Source: a bacterium HR24 (GTDB taxonomy: Bacteria; Chloroflexota; Dehalococcoidia; SM23-28-2; HRBIN24). Taken from it: a DNA stretch of 48,528 nt. Of this stretch, positions 8,221 through 17,442 are shown one piece after another. Each line of letters starts with the position of its first letter. Position 1 is the first letter of the stretch. Under the pieces are notes generated by a model. It was not told the origin of the DNA, made no database searches, and saw nothing but the letters and a program-made list of their open reading frames with translations. Position numbers and translations under genes: made by a program. The stretch covers positions 1 through 48,528 of the forward strand of contig BEIA01000003.1 in the NCBI GenBank assembly GCA_002898715.1. Reading direction: 5' to 3'.

Positions 8221-8505
8221 ATGACGGTCGAAGTGAGGCTGACGGCCAACCTCCAGCGCCTGGCCGGGGGCCAGCGCGCGGTGCAGGTGGAGGCCCACAC
8301 GGTGGGCGAGCTCCTCGAGCGCCTGGACCATATGTACCCGGGCTTCAAGAGCAGCGTACTCGATAACGGTCAGTTGCACCGCTTCGTCAACATCTTCCTG
8401 AACGACGAGGACATACGCTTCCTGCAGCAACTGGAGACCCCCCTGAAGGACGGGGACGTGGTCTCCATCTTGCCGGCCCTGGCCGGGGGACAAAGTGGGC
8501 CCTGA
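8221..8505 (+). CDS. CysO-like ubiquitin-fold sulfur carrier with C-terminal extension after GG (carrier 3)
   Basis: LHRFVNIFLNDEDIRFLQQLETPLKDGDVVSILPALAGGQSGP*; ATG 8221 (ORF track GTG 8206 in frame). Overlaps the start of cysM. Confidence 0.9.
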   Translation: MTVEVRLTANLQRLAGGQRAVQVEAHTVGELLERLDHMYPGFKSSVLDNGQLHRFVNIFLNDEDIRFLQQLETPLKDGDVVSILPALAGGQSGP

Positions 8506-9499
8506 AGGAGTCGGCTCCAGGGGCGAGGGGCCCTTGGCAGTTGTCAGGCGGGGCGGTCGCGTCTACGGCAACATCCTGGAGTGCATAGGCGACACGCCCC
8601 TGGTGGAGCTGCGCAGCTTCAGTCCTAAGCCGGGGGTGCGCATATTCGCCAAGCTGGAGGGCCAGAACCCCACCGGCAGCCTGAAGGACCGCATCGCCCT
8701 GTACATGATCAGGGCGGCCGAGGAGTCGGGACAGCTCACCCCGGGCAAGGTCATCCTGGAGCCCACCAGCGGCAACACCGGCATCAGCCTGGCCATGGTG
8801 GCCAGGATGAAGGGCTATCGTCTCATCTGCGTCCTGCCCGATAACGTGACCCCGGAGCGCGAGCAGCTCATTCGCTCCTTCGGCGCCGAAGTGGTGTATG
8901 CCCGCGGCGCCCGCTCCACCAACGACGCCATCGCCCTGGCCCAGAAGATGCTGGAGGAGGACCCCGAGCGCTACTACATGCCCTACCAGTACGGCAACGA
9001 GCACAACCCCCGCGCCCACTACGAGACCACTGCCGAGGAGATCATCCGCGACCTGCCCGAGGTGGACGTGTTCGTGGCGGGGCTGGGCACCGGTGGGACG
9101 CTGACGGGAGTGGGGAGGCGCCTCAAAGAGCACAATCCCAACGTGAAGGTGGTAGCCACCGTGCCTCACCCGGGAGACCTTGTACAGGGCCTGCGCAGCC
9201 TGGAGGAAGGTTTCATCCCGCCGGTGCTGGACGAGTCGGTGCTGGACGGCCGCTTCGTGGTGGACTCTCGTACCTCCTTCGCCATGACGAAGGAACTGCT
9301 CGAGCGGGAAGGCATCTTCGCCGGCATCTCTTCCGGAGCGGTGCTGAGGACGGCCCTCAAGGTGGCCGAACGCCTGGAGCGGGGCAACATCGTCTGCCTT
9401 CTCGCCGACGGCGGCTGGAAGTACCTGTCTACCGGCCTCTGGCTCAAGACCTACGACGACCTGCGCCCCGAGGACGTGGAAGGCAAGGTCTGGTGGTAG
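8495..9499 (+). CDS. cysM: Cysteine synthase, CysM-type (carrier-dependent, probably O-phosphoserine-using); alternative TTG start at 8534
   Basis: [44 protein letters not shown]-terminal [30 protein letters not shown] like M. tuberculosis CysM. Confidence 0.9.
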   Translation: [334 protein letters not shown]

Positions 9500-9532
9500 G
9501 CCCCGAGTCGCAGGGCCGCCGCCCTGGCCCCG

Positions 9533-9541
9533 TGCTATACT
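9533..9541 (+). promoter_or_regulatory. Putative extended -10 promoter element for degV
   Basis: TGcTATACT about 30 nt upstream of the TTG start with RBS GGAGG. Confidence 0.4.
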
Positions 9542-9570
9542 AGCCCTAGCCTTCGCTCCGGAGGTGGCGC

Positions 9571-10416
9571 TTGCCGGTAAAGATCGTCACCGACAGCACG
9601 GCCGACCTTCCGGCGGAGATCGTGCGCGAGCTGGACATCGCCGTCGTCCCGCTGACTGTCATCTTCGGCGACCGGGCCTACAGGGAGGGGGTGGACATCG
9701 ACCATGAGACCTTCTACCGCCTCCTCCAGGAGAGCAAGACGCTGCCCACCACTTCCGCTCCCTCGGTGGGGGAGTTGCTGCAGGCCTACGAGGAGCTGGC
9801 ACGCGAGAGCGAGGAGCTTGTCTGCATCCACCTCTCCTCCAAGCTCTCGGCCACATATAACAACGCCTGTCGTGCCGCCGAGGCGCTGCGCGAGCGTGGC
9901 GTCCGCATCGAGGTGGTGGACTCCCTGAACGTCTCCATGGGGATGGGGTTCACCGTGATGGCGGCTGCCCGGGCTGCCCGGGGCGGGGCCAGCATGGAGC
10001 AGGTGCTCGCCATCGCCCGTCATTGCGTGGAGAGGGTGCGCCTGTACTTCGTGCTGGACACCCTGGAGTACCTGAGGCGCGGGGGCCGCATCGGTCGCGC
10101 CCGCGCCTTCCTGGGCTCGCTGCTGCATGTCAAGCCCATCCTCTCCCTCCGGGAGGGCGAGGTGCACCCGGAGGGCCGAGTGCGCACGCGGCAGCAGGCC
10201 CGCGAGCGTCTGGTTCAGCTGGCAGTGGCTGCCCCCCGCATCAGGGAGCTGGGCGTGGGCTACACGACCGACCGCGAGGAGGCCGAGGCCCTGTTGGAGC
10301 GGCTGCAGCCTATGCTGCCCCACGCCAGGGCCCACCTGGTGCGCATCGGGCCGGTGGTAGGCACCCACGCTGGCCCTGGCCTGCTGGGGGTCGGTACCCT
10401 GGAAGGGGAGGAGTGA
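9571..10416 (+). CDS. DegV family fatty-acid-binding protein
   Basis: VKIVTDSTADLPAEIVRELDIAVVPLTVIFGDRAYREGVDI; TTG start after GGAGGTGGCGC. Confidence 0.93.
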   Translation: MPVKIVTDSTADLPAEIVRELDIAVVPLTVIFGDRAYREGVDIDHETFYRLLQESKTLPTTSAPSVGELLQAYEELARESEELVCIHLSSKLSATYNNACRAAEALRERGVRIEVVDSLNVSMGMGFTVMAAARAARGGASMEQVLAIARHCVERVRLYFVLDTLEYLRRGGRIGRARAFLGSLLHVKPILSLREGEVHPEGRVRTRQQARERLVQLAVAAPRIRELGVGYTTDREEAEALLERLQPMLPHARAHLVRIGPVVGTHAGPGLLGVGTLEGEE

Positions 10417-10468
10417 GCCCATACGGCCCCGGCGCCTCAGCCGGGGCACTCGCGGCGCGACGGCGTGC

Positions 10469-12928
10469 GTGGGGAGGGGAAGACGCAGCTTGACGGCACG
10501 GCTCGAGGAGCTGCGAAAGGTCCTGGAGCTGGAGCGCGCCAGGAAGTTCACCGATACCGCCGTAGTAGGGGGTCTGGACGCCTATCTGAGGCGCTTCCTG
10601 GCCGCCAACCCCCTGCCCGATGGCCATGAGGTTCGGCGTGTGCTCTCGGTCCTACCGCCGAAGGGCTATGCCTCGCTCCACCCCATCCAGCGCCGGCGGA
10701 TAGTCGACGCCCTGCTGAGGGCCATCTCGGGGCCGCAGCGCCAGGCAGGCCGGCGGTGGCCGCGGGAGGCGGCGGACGAGCGACCAGCGGCGCCTCTCTC
10801 TCCGAGCAGCCCTGTCACTGTGCTTCGTGGGGTCAGCCGCACCTATGCTGCCAAGCTGGAGCGCCTGGGAGTGCGGACGGTGGGCGACCTGCTATACCAC
10901 TTTCCCCACCGTTACAACGACTATGCGGCCATCCGTCCCATCTCCCAACTGGTGATAGGGGAGGAGCAGACCGTTATCGCCACTGTGTGGACGGCGGGTC
11001 AGGCCTCCCTGGGTGGTCGCAAGGCTACCGAGGCCGTGGTGGGCGACAAGACGGGCACTCTGCGCCTGGTCTGGTGGGGGCAGACCCACGTGGCCCGTCA
11101 GCTCCGCCCGGGCATGCAGGCCGCCTTCTCGGGTAAGGTGACGGTCTTCCGCGGCCAGCGCCAGATGGAGAACCCCGAATGGGAGCCCCTCGACCAGGAG
11201 TCCGTCAATACCCGTCGGCTGGTGCCGGTATACCCCAGCACCGAGGGGCTTTCGCAGCGTTTCTTGCGTCGCTTGACGCGAGAGGCCCTGGACGCTTGCG
11301 CCCACCAGGTTCCCGAGGCCTTGCCAGATTCGCTGCGGGCCCGTTTAGGGCTGGTGCCCGTCGCGGAGGCCCTCTGGCAGATGCATTTCCCCGATAACCG
11401 GCAGCGGGCCGAGGAAGCGCGCCGTCGCTTCGCCTTCGAGGAGTTGCTGACCATCGAGCTGGGAGTCATGCGCCGGCGCAAGGAGTGGCAGGAGGGGGCG
11501 AGCGCGCCTGCCCTGACTCTGCCGGAGGAGGTGCTCCGCGCCTTCGTCTCGTCGCTGCCCTTCGCGCTCACCAGCGCTCAGCAGCGGGCCATCGGCGAGG
11601 TACTGGCCGACCTGGCCCGCGCTGTGCCCATGAGCCGCTTGCTGGAGGGCGATGTGGGCAGCGGCAAGACGGTGGTGGCGGCGGCGGCGCTGCTGGCCGC
11701 GGCCTGGTCCGGCTGGCAGGGGGCTATCATGGCCCCCACCGAGATCCTGGCCGAGCAGCACTTTCGCACCCTGTGTCGCCTGTTCGGCGCTGGGGGTGAA
11801 GGGCCAGCGGGCGATGGCCCGTGGTTCGGCCTCTCGGGCCCGGGATATGCTGTCGCATGCCCACCCTATCTGGACAGGCCGCTGCGCATCGGGCTCCTCG
11901 TCGGTGGCCTCCGGCCTGGCGAAAAGGCACAGGTGCAGGAGGCCATCGCCAGGGGAGAAGTGGACATCGCCGTGGGCACCCACGCCCTCATCCAGGAGCA
12001 TGTGCAGTTCGCTCGCCTGGGGCTGGCGGTCATCGACGAGCAGCACCGCTTCGGCGTGGTGCAGCGCGCGGCCCTGCGCGAGAAGGGGCAGAGTCCCCAC
12101 GTGCTGGTGATGACGGCCACGCCCATTCCCCGCACTCTGGCCCTGACCATATATAGCGACCTCGACATAACCGTGCTGGACGAAATGCCGCCCGGCCGGC
12201 CGCCGGTGAAGACCTACCGGCTGCGGCCCCACCAACGGCAGCAAGCGTACGATTTCATCCGCCGCCAGGTCCGGCAGGGTCGGCAGGCATACGTCGTCTG
12301 CCCCCTCATCGAGGAGTCGGAGGCGGTGGCCGCCCGCGCCGCCGAGGCGGAGTACGAGCGCCTTTCCCGGGAGGTGTTCCCGGACCTGCGCCTGGGCCTG
12401 ATGCACGGACGCATGTCGTCGCGCGAGCGGGACGAGACGATGCGGCGCTTCCGCGATGGCGAGCTGGACATTCTGGTGACCACCACGGTGGTGGAGGTGG
12501 GCGTGGACGTACCCAACGCCACTGTGGTCCTCATCGAGGCGGCCGACCGATTCGGGCTGGCCCAGCTCCACCAGCTCCGGGGACGGGTGCGCAGGGGCCA
12601 GCACCAGAGCTTCTGTCTGCTCCTCTCGGAGAACGCGTCCGAGGAAGCACAGGAGCGGCTGCGCATCCTGGAGACGGTGCACGACGGCTTCCGGCTGGCG
12701 GAGGAGGACCTGCGCCTGCGCGGGCCGGGCGAGTACTTCGGCGTGCGCCAATCGGGCCTGCCCGACCTGAAGGTCGCCAGCATCGCCGATGTTGCCCTCA
12801 TCGAGCTGGCCCGGCAGGAGGCGATGCGCATCCTGGACGAGGATCCCGACCTGTCGCGGCCCGAGCACCGGCTCCTGGGCCGGCGCCTTTCCCGTCTATG
12901 GGAAGGGCTCACGGCCGAAGTTAGCTAG
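10469..12928 (+). CDS. recG: ATP-dependent DNA helicase RecG
   Basis: LLEGDVGSGKTVVA, MAPTEILAEQHF, VIDEQHRFGVVQR, MTATPIPRTLALTIYSDLDITVLDEMPPGR, QLRGRVRRGQHQSFC. Confidence 0.95.
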   Translation: MGRGRRSLTARLEELRKVLELERARKFTDTAVVGGLDAYLRRFLAANPLPDGHEVRRVLSVLPPKGYASLHPIQRRRIVDALLRAISGPQRQAGRRWPREAADERPAAPLSPSSPVTVLRGVSRTYAAKLERLGVRTVGDLLYHFPHRYNDYAAIRPISQLVIGEEQTVIATVWTAGQASLGGRKATEAVVGDKTGTLRLVWWGQTHVARQLRPGMQAAFSGKVTVFRGQRQMENPEWEPLDQESVNTRRLVPVYPSTEGLSQRFLRRLTREALDACAHQVPEALPDSLRARLGLVPVAEALWQMHFPDNRQRAEEARRRFAFEELLTIELGVMRRRKEWQEGASAPALTLPEEVLRAFVSSLPFALTSAQQRAIGEVLADLARAVPMSRLLEGDVGSGKTVVAAAALLAAAWSGWQGAIMAPTEILAEQHFRTLCRLFGAGGEGPAGDGPWFGLSGPGYAVACPPYLDRPLRIGLLVGGLRPGEKAQVQEAIARGEVDIAVGTHALIQEHVQFARLGLAVIDEQHRFGVVQRAALREKGQSPHVLVMTATPIPRTLALTIYSDLDITVLDEMPPGRPPVKTYRLRPHQRQQAYDFIRRQVRQGRQAYVVCPLIEESEAVAARAAEAEYERLSREVFPDLRLGLMHGRMSSRERDETMRRFRDGELDILVTTTVVEVGVDVPNATVVLIEAADRFGLAQLHQLRGRVRRGQHQSFCLLLSENASEEAQERLRILETVHDGFRLAEEDLRLRGPGEYFGVRQSGLPDLKVASIADVALIELARQEAMRILDEDPDLSRPEHRLLGRRLSRLWEGLTAEVS

Positions 12929-12961
12929 GTGCGCCCCGGCTGCCCTTGCGTTAGAATGCTC

Positions 12962-14662
12962 ATGGAGCCGCCCGCGCGAGGGGCGGCGTCGCTTTTGGGA
13001 CGACCTGTGGTCAGGCGAGACATCGAGGCTCTGGTGCAGGAGGCGGCCCGCCGCGCTATGGATGCGGGGGCACTCCCCCACGTCTCCCTGCCGGAGTCGA
13101 CGGTGGAACGACCCCAGCGCCCGGAGCACGGCGACTACGCCTCCAATATAGCCTTGCGGCTGGCCCGGGCCGCCGGCACCACACCGCTGGCGCTGGCGGA
13201 GGCCATCGCTGCGCGCATCCCCGAAAGCGATATCGTGGCCCGGGTGGAGGTCGCGCCCCCGGGGTTCATCAACTTCCGCCTGTCGCCCGCCTGGCTGGCC
13301 AGGCAGGTGGAAGAGGTGCTGCGCCAGGGCGACGCCTTCGCCAGGGTGGACGTCGGCCGGGGCCAGCGGGTCCAGGTGGAGTACGTATCGGCCAACCCCA
13401 CCGGCCCCCTGACGGTGGCGGCCGGCCGGGGGCTGGCCATCGGCGACACGCTGGCCAACTTGCTGGAGGCCACCGGACACCAGGTGGAGCGGGAGTACTA
13501 CATCAACGACGCCGGCACCCAGACGGAGACCTTCGCCGCAACGCTGTTCGCTCGCTATCGCCAGCTCCACGGCCAAGCCGTCGAGGTGCCGCCTGGTGCG
13601 TACACTGGCGAGTACGTCATCGACCTGGCCCGCGAAGCAAAAGAGCGCTTCGGCGACCGCTTCCTCGCTTACGCCGAGGGCCCCTGCCCGCCGGAGTTGC
13701 ACGACTTCGGCATGCAGCGAATGCTGGAGCGGATACGGGAAGACCTGGCCCTTATGGGCGCCCATTACGATTCCTGGTTCAGCGAGCGCTCCCTGTACCC
13801 CGAGCCGTACCAGACGGTGATGCGTCTGCTGGAGGAGCGGGGCTACGTGGCCCGCAAGGAGGGCGCAGTCTGGTTCACTTCCTCCGCCCTGGGCGAGGAC
13901 AAGGACAACGTGCTGGTGCGCTCCAACGGCCGGCCGACCTACTTCGCCTCCGATATCGCTTACCACTACCACAAGTTTTTGGTCCGCGGATACGACCGCG
14001 TAGTGGACATATGGGGCGCCGACCACCAGGGCCACGTGCCGCGCATGAAAGCAGCGGTAGCGGCCCTGGGCATCGACCCCGAGCGGCTGGTCATCATCAT
14101 CCACCAGCTCGTCACGCTGAAGCGCGGCGGCGAGGAGGTACGGGTGTCCAAGCGGGCGGGCGAGATCGTAACCCTCCGGGAGGTGGTGGAGGAGGTGGGA
14201 GCGGACGCGTGCCGCTTCTTCTTCCTGTCGCGGGCGCCCAATTCGCACATGGACTTCGACCTGGAGCTGGCCGCTCGCCAGTCCGCTGAGAACCCGGTCT
14301 ATTACGTGCAGTATGCCCATGCCCGCATGGCCGGCATCCTGGCCCATGCCCGCGAGCGCGTGCCCGACTACGCCGATGGCGACGTGTCCCTGTTGCGAGA
14401 GGACGTGGAGCTGGCGCTGGTGCGCCAGTTGCTGCGCCTCCCCGAACTGGTCGAGACGGCTGCCCGCAAGCTGGAGCCTCACTTGCTCCCCTATTACGCC
14501 ATCGACCTGGCCACGGCCTTCCACGACTTCTACGAGCGTTGCCGGGTCGTATCCGAAGACGTGCCGCTCTCCAAGGCCAGACTGAAGCTGGTGGCGGCCA
14601 CCAAGGGCGTGCTCGCCCGCACGCTGGGCCTGATGGGCATGTCTGCCCCCGACCGCATGTGA
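12962..14662 (+). CDS. argS: Arginyl-tRNA synthetase (start uncertain; GTG 13007 possible)
   Basis: VEYVSANPTGPLTVAAGRGLAIGDTLANLLEATGHQVEREYYINDAGTQ; VSKRAGEIVTLREVVEEVG; C-terminal anticodon-binding domain ending LGLMGMSAPDRM. Confidence 0.95.
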   Translation: MEPPARGAASLLGRPVVRRDIEALVQEAARRAMDAGALPHVSLPESTVERPQRPEHGDYASNIALRLARAAGTTPLALAEAIAARIPESDIVARVEVAPPGFINFRLSPAWLARQVEEVLRQGDAFARVDVGRGQRVQVEYVSANPTGPLTVAAGRGLAIGDTLANLLEATGHQVEREYYINDAGTQTETFAATLFARYRQLHGQAVEVPPGAYTGEYVIDLAREAKERFGDRFLAYAEGPCPPELHDFGMQRMLERIREDLALMGAHYDSWFSERSLYPEPYQTVMRLLEERGYVARKEGAVWFTSSALGEDKDNVLVRSNGRPTYFASDIAYHYHKFLVRGYDRVVDIWGADHQGHVPRMKAAVAALGIDPERLVIIIHQLVTLKRGGEEVRVSKRAGEIVTLREVVEEVGADACRFFFLSRAPNSHMDFDLELAARQSAENPVYYVQYAHARMAGILAHARERVPDYADGDVSLLREDVELALVRQLLRLPELVETAARKLEPHLLPYYAIDLATAFHDFYERCRVVSEDVPLSKARLKLVAATKGVLARTLGLMGMSAPDRM

Positions 14663-14668
14663 GGGGGC

Positions 14669-15484
14669 ATGGGCGCCGCGCTACCCGTCTCGGCCAGCGG
14701 CAAGTCCGCCCTCGATGTGGCGCGTGAGTGCGCACAGGCAGCAGGCCGCATCCTCTGTGAACGCTTCGGCCCGCGGCAGGCAGTGCGGGCCAAGGGCCGC
14801 CGCGATTTCGTTACCGAGGCTGATGTGCTGGCCGAAAGGGAGACGCTGCGACTGCTGGCCCGGGAGTTCCCGGGGCACGCCGTGCTCTCCGAGGAGACGG
14901 CCGGCAGCACCCCAGCCGGCGACGGCTGGGCGTGGGTGGTGGACCCCCTGGACGGCACGCATAACTATTCCCGTGGCATCCCCCACTTCTGCTACAGCAT
15001 CGCCCTGTGCCGCGACGGGCGTCCCCTGCTGGCGCTGACCTACGCGCCCCTGCTGGGCGAGGAGTTCCTGGCGGTGGCCGGGCAGGGCTGCTCAGTGAAC
15101 GGCCAGCCCGCCCGTGTGTCGGGGGCCGAGTCGGTGTCCCAGTCCCTCATTGGCATCGACCTGGGCTACGACGATGCCAGAGCGTCCCATCTGCTGGATA
15201 CCATGCGCTCCCTCTGGCCTGACATGATGGGCTTTCGGCTGATGGGTTCGGCTGCCCTCGGCCTGGCCTACGCCGCCTGCGGCCGGTTCGATATCTACGT
15301 GCACCACAATCTGAAGCCGTGGGACGTGGCGGCGGGCATTCTTCTGGTGGAAGAGGCGGGGGGCCTGATCCTGGACAGAGACGGCGGGCCGGCGCGGCTG
15401 GACAGCCAGGGGGTCATCGCGGGGTCGCCGGGCGCAGTCCAGGATCTGATGGCGCGGGCCGCGGGCCGGCCCTGGCGGACCTAG
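14669..15484 (+). CDS. Inositol monophosphatase family protein
   Basis: LSEETAG, WVVDPLDGTHNYSRGIPHFCYSIAL, WDVAAGILLVEEAGG. Confidence 0.92.
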   Translation: MGAALPVSASGKSALDVARECAQAAGRILCERFGPRQAVRAKGRRDFVTEADVLAERETLRLLAREFPGHAVLSEETAGSTPAGDGWAWVVDPLDGTHNYSRGIPHFCYSIALCRDGRPLLALTYAPLLGEEFLAVAGQGCSVNGQPARVSGAESVSQSLIGIDLGYDDARASHLLDTMRSLWPDMMGFRLMGSAALGLAYAACGRFDIYVHHNLKPWDVAAGILLVEEAGGLILDRDGGPARLDSQGVIAGSPGAVQDLMARAAGRPWRT

Positions 15485-15496
15485 GCCCCATCTCCT

Positions 15497-16675
15497 CTAG
15501 AGACGGTGCAGGAACCGCGCCATGCGCTCCAAGGCCTCTTCCAGGTGGTGCCTGGGCGCGGCGTAGCAGATGCGGACGTGGCCGCGGCCTCGCTCGCCGA
15601 AGGCGGAGCCGGGGATGACGGCCACCTTCTCCTCCTGCAGCAGGCGGTGGGCGAACTCCACGTCGTCCAGGCCCGTAGCGCGGACGCTGGGGAAGGCGTA
15701 GAAGGCACCCCGGGGTGGCGGACAGGGCAGGCCCATGCTGGCCAGGGCGTCCATCACCAGATGACGGCGGCGGTCGAAGTCCTCCACCATGCGCCGGCTG
15801 TCCTCCTCCCCCTCGGTGAGGGCGGCCAGGGCGGCGTACTGGCTGGGCGTCGGCGCCGACATGATGACGTACTGGTGGACCTTCATCATCGCTTCCAGGA
15901 TGGGCGCCGGCGCGCAGGCCCAGCCGACGCGCCAGCCCGTCAGGGCATAGGCCTTGGACAGGCCGCCCAGGAGCACCGTCCGCTCCTTCATGCCGGGCAG
16001 GGAGGCGAAGCAAGTGTGGGGAATGTCGTAGCTGAGGCGGTCGTAGATCTCGTCGGAGATGACCACCAAGTCGTGGCGCTCTACCACTCGGGCGATGGCC
16101 AGGAGGTCGTCGCGGGCCATCTGCGCTCCCGTGGGGTTAGAGGGGTAGCCGATGAGCAGGGCCTTCGACCGGGGCGTAATGCGTTCCTCCAGGTCTTCGG
16201 CCCGCAGGCGAAACTCGCTCTCCTCGTCGGTGGGCACGGGCACGAAGGTGCCCCCGGCCAGCACGCACACGGGCTGATAGGCCACGTAATAAGGGTCAGG
16301 GCAGAGGAGTTCGTCGCCAGGGTCCAGAAGGGCATGGGTCGCGAGGAGCAGGCCCTCGCTCACACCCACGGTGACGATGATCTCGTTGTCCGGGTCGTAA
16401 CAGACGCCGTACAGGCGCTCCAGGTGCCGGGCGATGGCCCGTCGGAGTTCGGGGAGGCCGTAGTTGGACGTGTAGTGGGTCTCGCCGCGAGCGACGGCCT
16501 GGAAGGCGGCGCGGCTGAAGGGCTCGGGCGTCACGAAGTCTGGCTCGCCGACTCCCAGGGAGATGACGCCGTCCAGGCTGGCGATGAGTTCGAAGAAGCG
16601 CCGGATGCCTGACGAGGGGATGGACTCTACCTTGCGCGAGATATAGCCGCGTACTGGCGTGGGGCTGTCACTCAA
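15497..16675 (-). CDS. Pyridoxal phosphate-dependent aminotransferase (class I/II, AspC-like)
   Basis: GVGEPDFVTPEPF, YPSNPTGAQM, ISDEIYDRLSYD, GGLSKAYALTGWRVGW. 4-nt overlap with the MOSC gene. Confidence 0.93.
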   Translation of the reverse strand: MSDSPTPVRGYISRKVESIPSSGIRRFFELIASLDGVISLGVGEPDFVTPEPFSRAAFQAVARGETHYTSNYGLPELRRAIARHLERLYGVCYDPDNEIIVTVGVSEGLLLATHALLDPGDELLCPDPYYVAYQPVCVLAGGTFVPVPTDEESEFRLRAEDLEERITPRSKALLIGYPSNPTGAQMARDDLLAIARVVERHDLVVISDEIYDRLSYDIPHTCFASLPGMKERTVLLGGLSKAYALTGWRVGWACAPAPILEAMMKVHQYVIMSAPTPSQYAALAALTEGEEDSRRMVEDFDRRRHLVMDALASMGLPCPPPRGAFYAFPSVRATGLDDVEFAHRLLQEEKVAVIPGSAFGERGRGHVRICYAAPRHHLEEALERMARFLHRL

Positions 16676-17391
16676 CTCCGCGTCCTCCTGAGCGAGCGCA
16701 GGCTCCAGCGGTCTTGCCCCTCATAGTAGCAAAGCATGACGTGAAGGTCATCCTCCAGTAGAACAACGTACAGGCGGCGCCCCGGTTGCTTGCCCTGGCT
16801 CAGGATTCCTCTGACGTCCCACCACCTGTCCCGCCACTGGACGCGCAAGGGCCGCTCGGGGTAGAACGAGCCGCCGTACGCCTCCACCTGCACTTCCTCG
16901 CTGCCGCGGACCACCGTCACCACTTCGCCCGGCCGCAGGGTGCCGGTCGCGCGGACCACCCCCACGATGCCCCGCCGGCCGTAGACCAACCTGGGCACCA
17001 GCGGGTGGTAGACCATGAGGTTGTTGCAGGGGACGTTCTGGTCGGTGACCTCGAACTCCACCCCGCCTGCGAAGCGCAGCAGGTCGCCTGGCTCCAGGTC
17101 GCTCAAGTCGCCGAGGCCCTCCACCAGCACGTTCTCGGAGAAGCCCCCGGGTGGCACCCGCACGCCCAGTTGCGCCTCTAACTCGTCGTAGACTTCGCGG
17201 GCGCAGACGGACACCTGGCGCAGGTTGGGAACGGTCTGCCCCGTGCGGCGGCTGGTGCGAAAGGCGCCGTAGTGATAGTCGCCCTCGACGCCGTACGGGC
17301 CCACGGTCACCTGCTCTTGCGGGTACTTGGGCACGCCGCCGCGTGTGCTGAGGCAGACGGCGATGACGGTGCCCGACCGCTCTCTGTCCAT
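16672..17391 (-). CDS. MOSC domain protein with additional C-terminal domain (DUF6504-like)
   Basis: VTVGPYGVEGDYHYGAFRTSRRTGQTVPNLRQVSV...SENVLVEG; C-terminal VQVEAYGGSFYPERPLRVQWRDRWWDVRGI...YYEGQDRWSLRSL. Confidence 0.8.
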   Translation of the reverse strand: MDRERSGTVIAVCLSTRGGVPKYPQEQVTVGPYGVEGDYHYGAFRTSRRTGQTVPNLRQVSVCAREVYDELEAQLGVRVPPGGFSENVLVEGLGDLSDLEPGDLLRFAGGVEFEVTDQNVPCNNLMVYHPLVPRLVYGRRGIVGVVRATGTLRPGEVVTVVRGSEEVQVEAYGGSFYPERPLRVQWRDRWWDVRGILSQGKQPGRRLYVVLLEDDLHVMLCYYEGQDRWSLRSLRRTRS

Positions 17392-17442
17392 ATCTCGCCT
17401 CTCGCTCGGCGAGGTCGGATTGGCTTTGGCCCGATTTTAGCA

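Noticed and set aside
9571-10416. DegV as a member of the sulfur-carrier pathway
   Set aside because: DegV proteins bind fatty acids and it appears to have its own promoter-like element (TGcTATACT); adjacency alone is not evidence.
12896-14524. 542-aa minus-strand ORF across argS
   Set aside because: Antisense shadow of argS, low-complexity composition.
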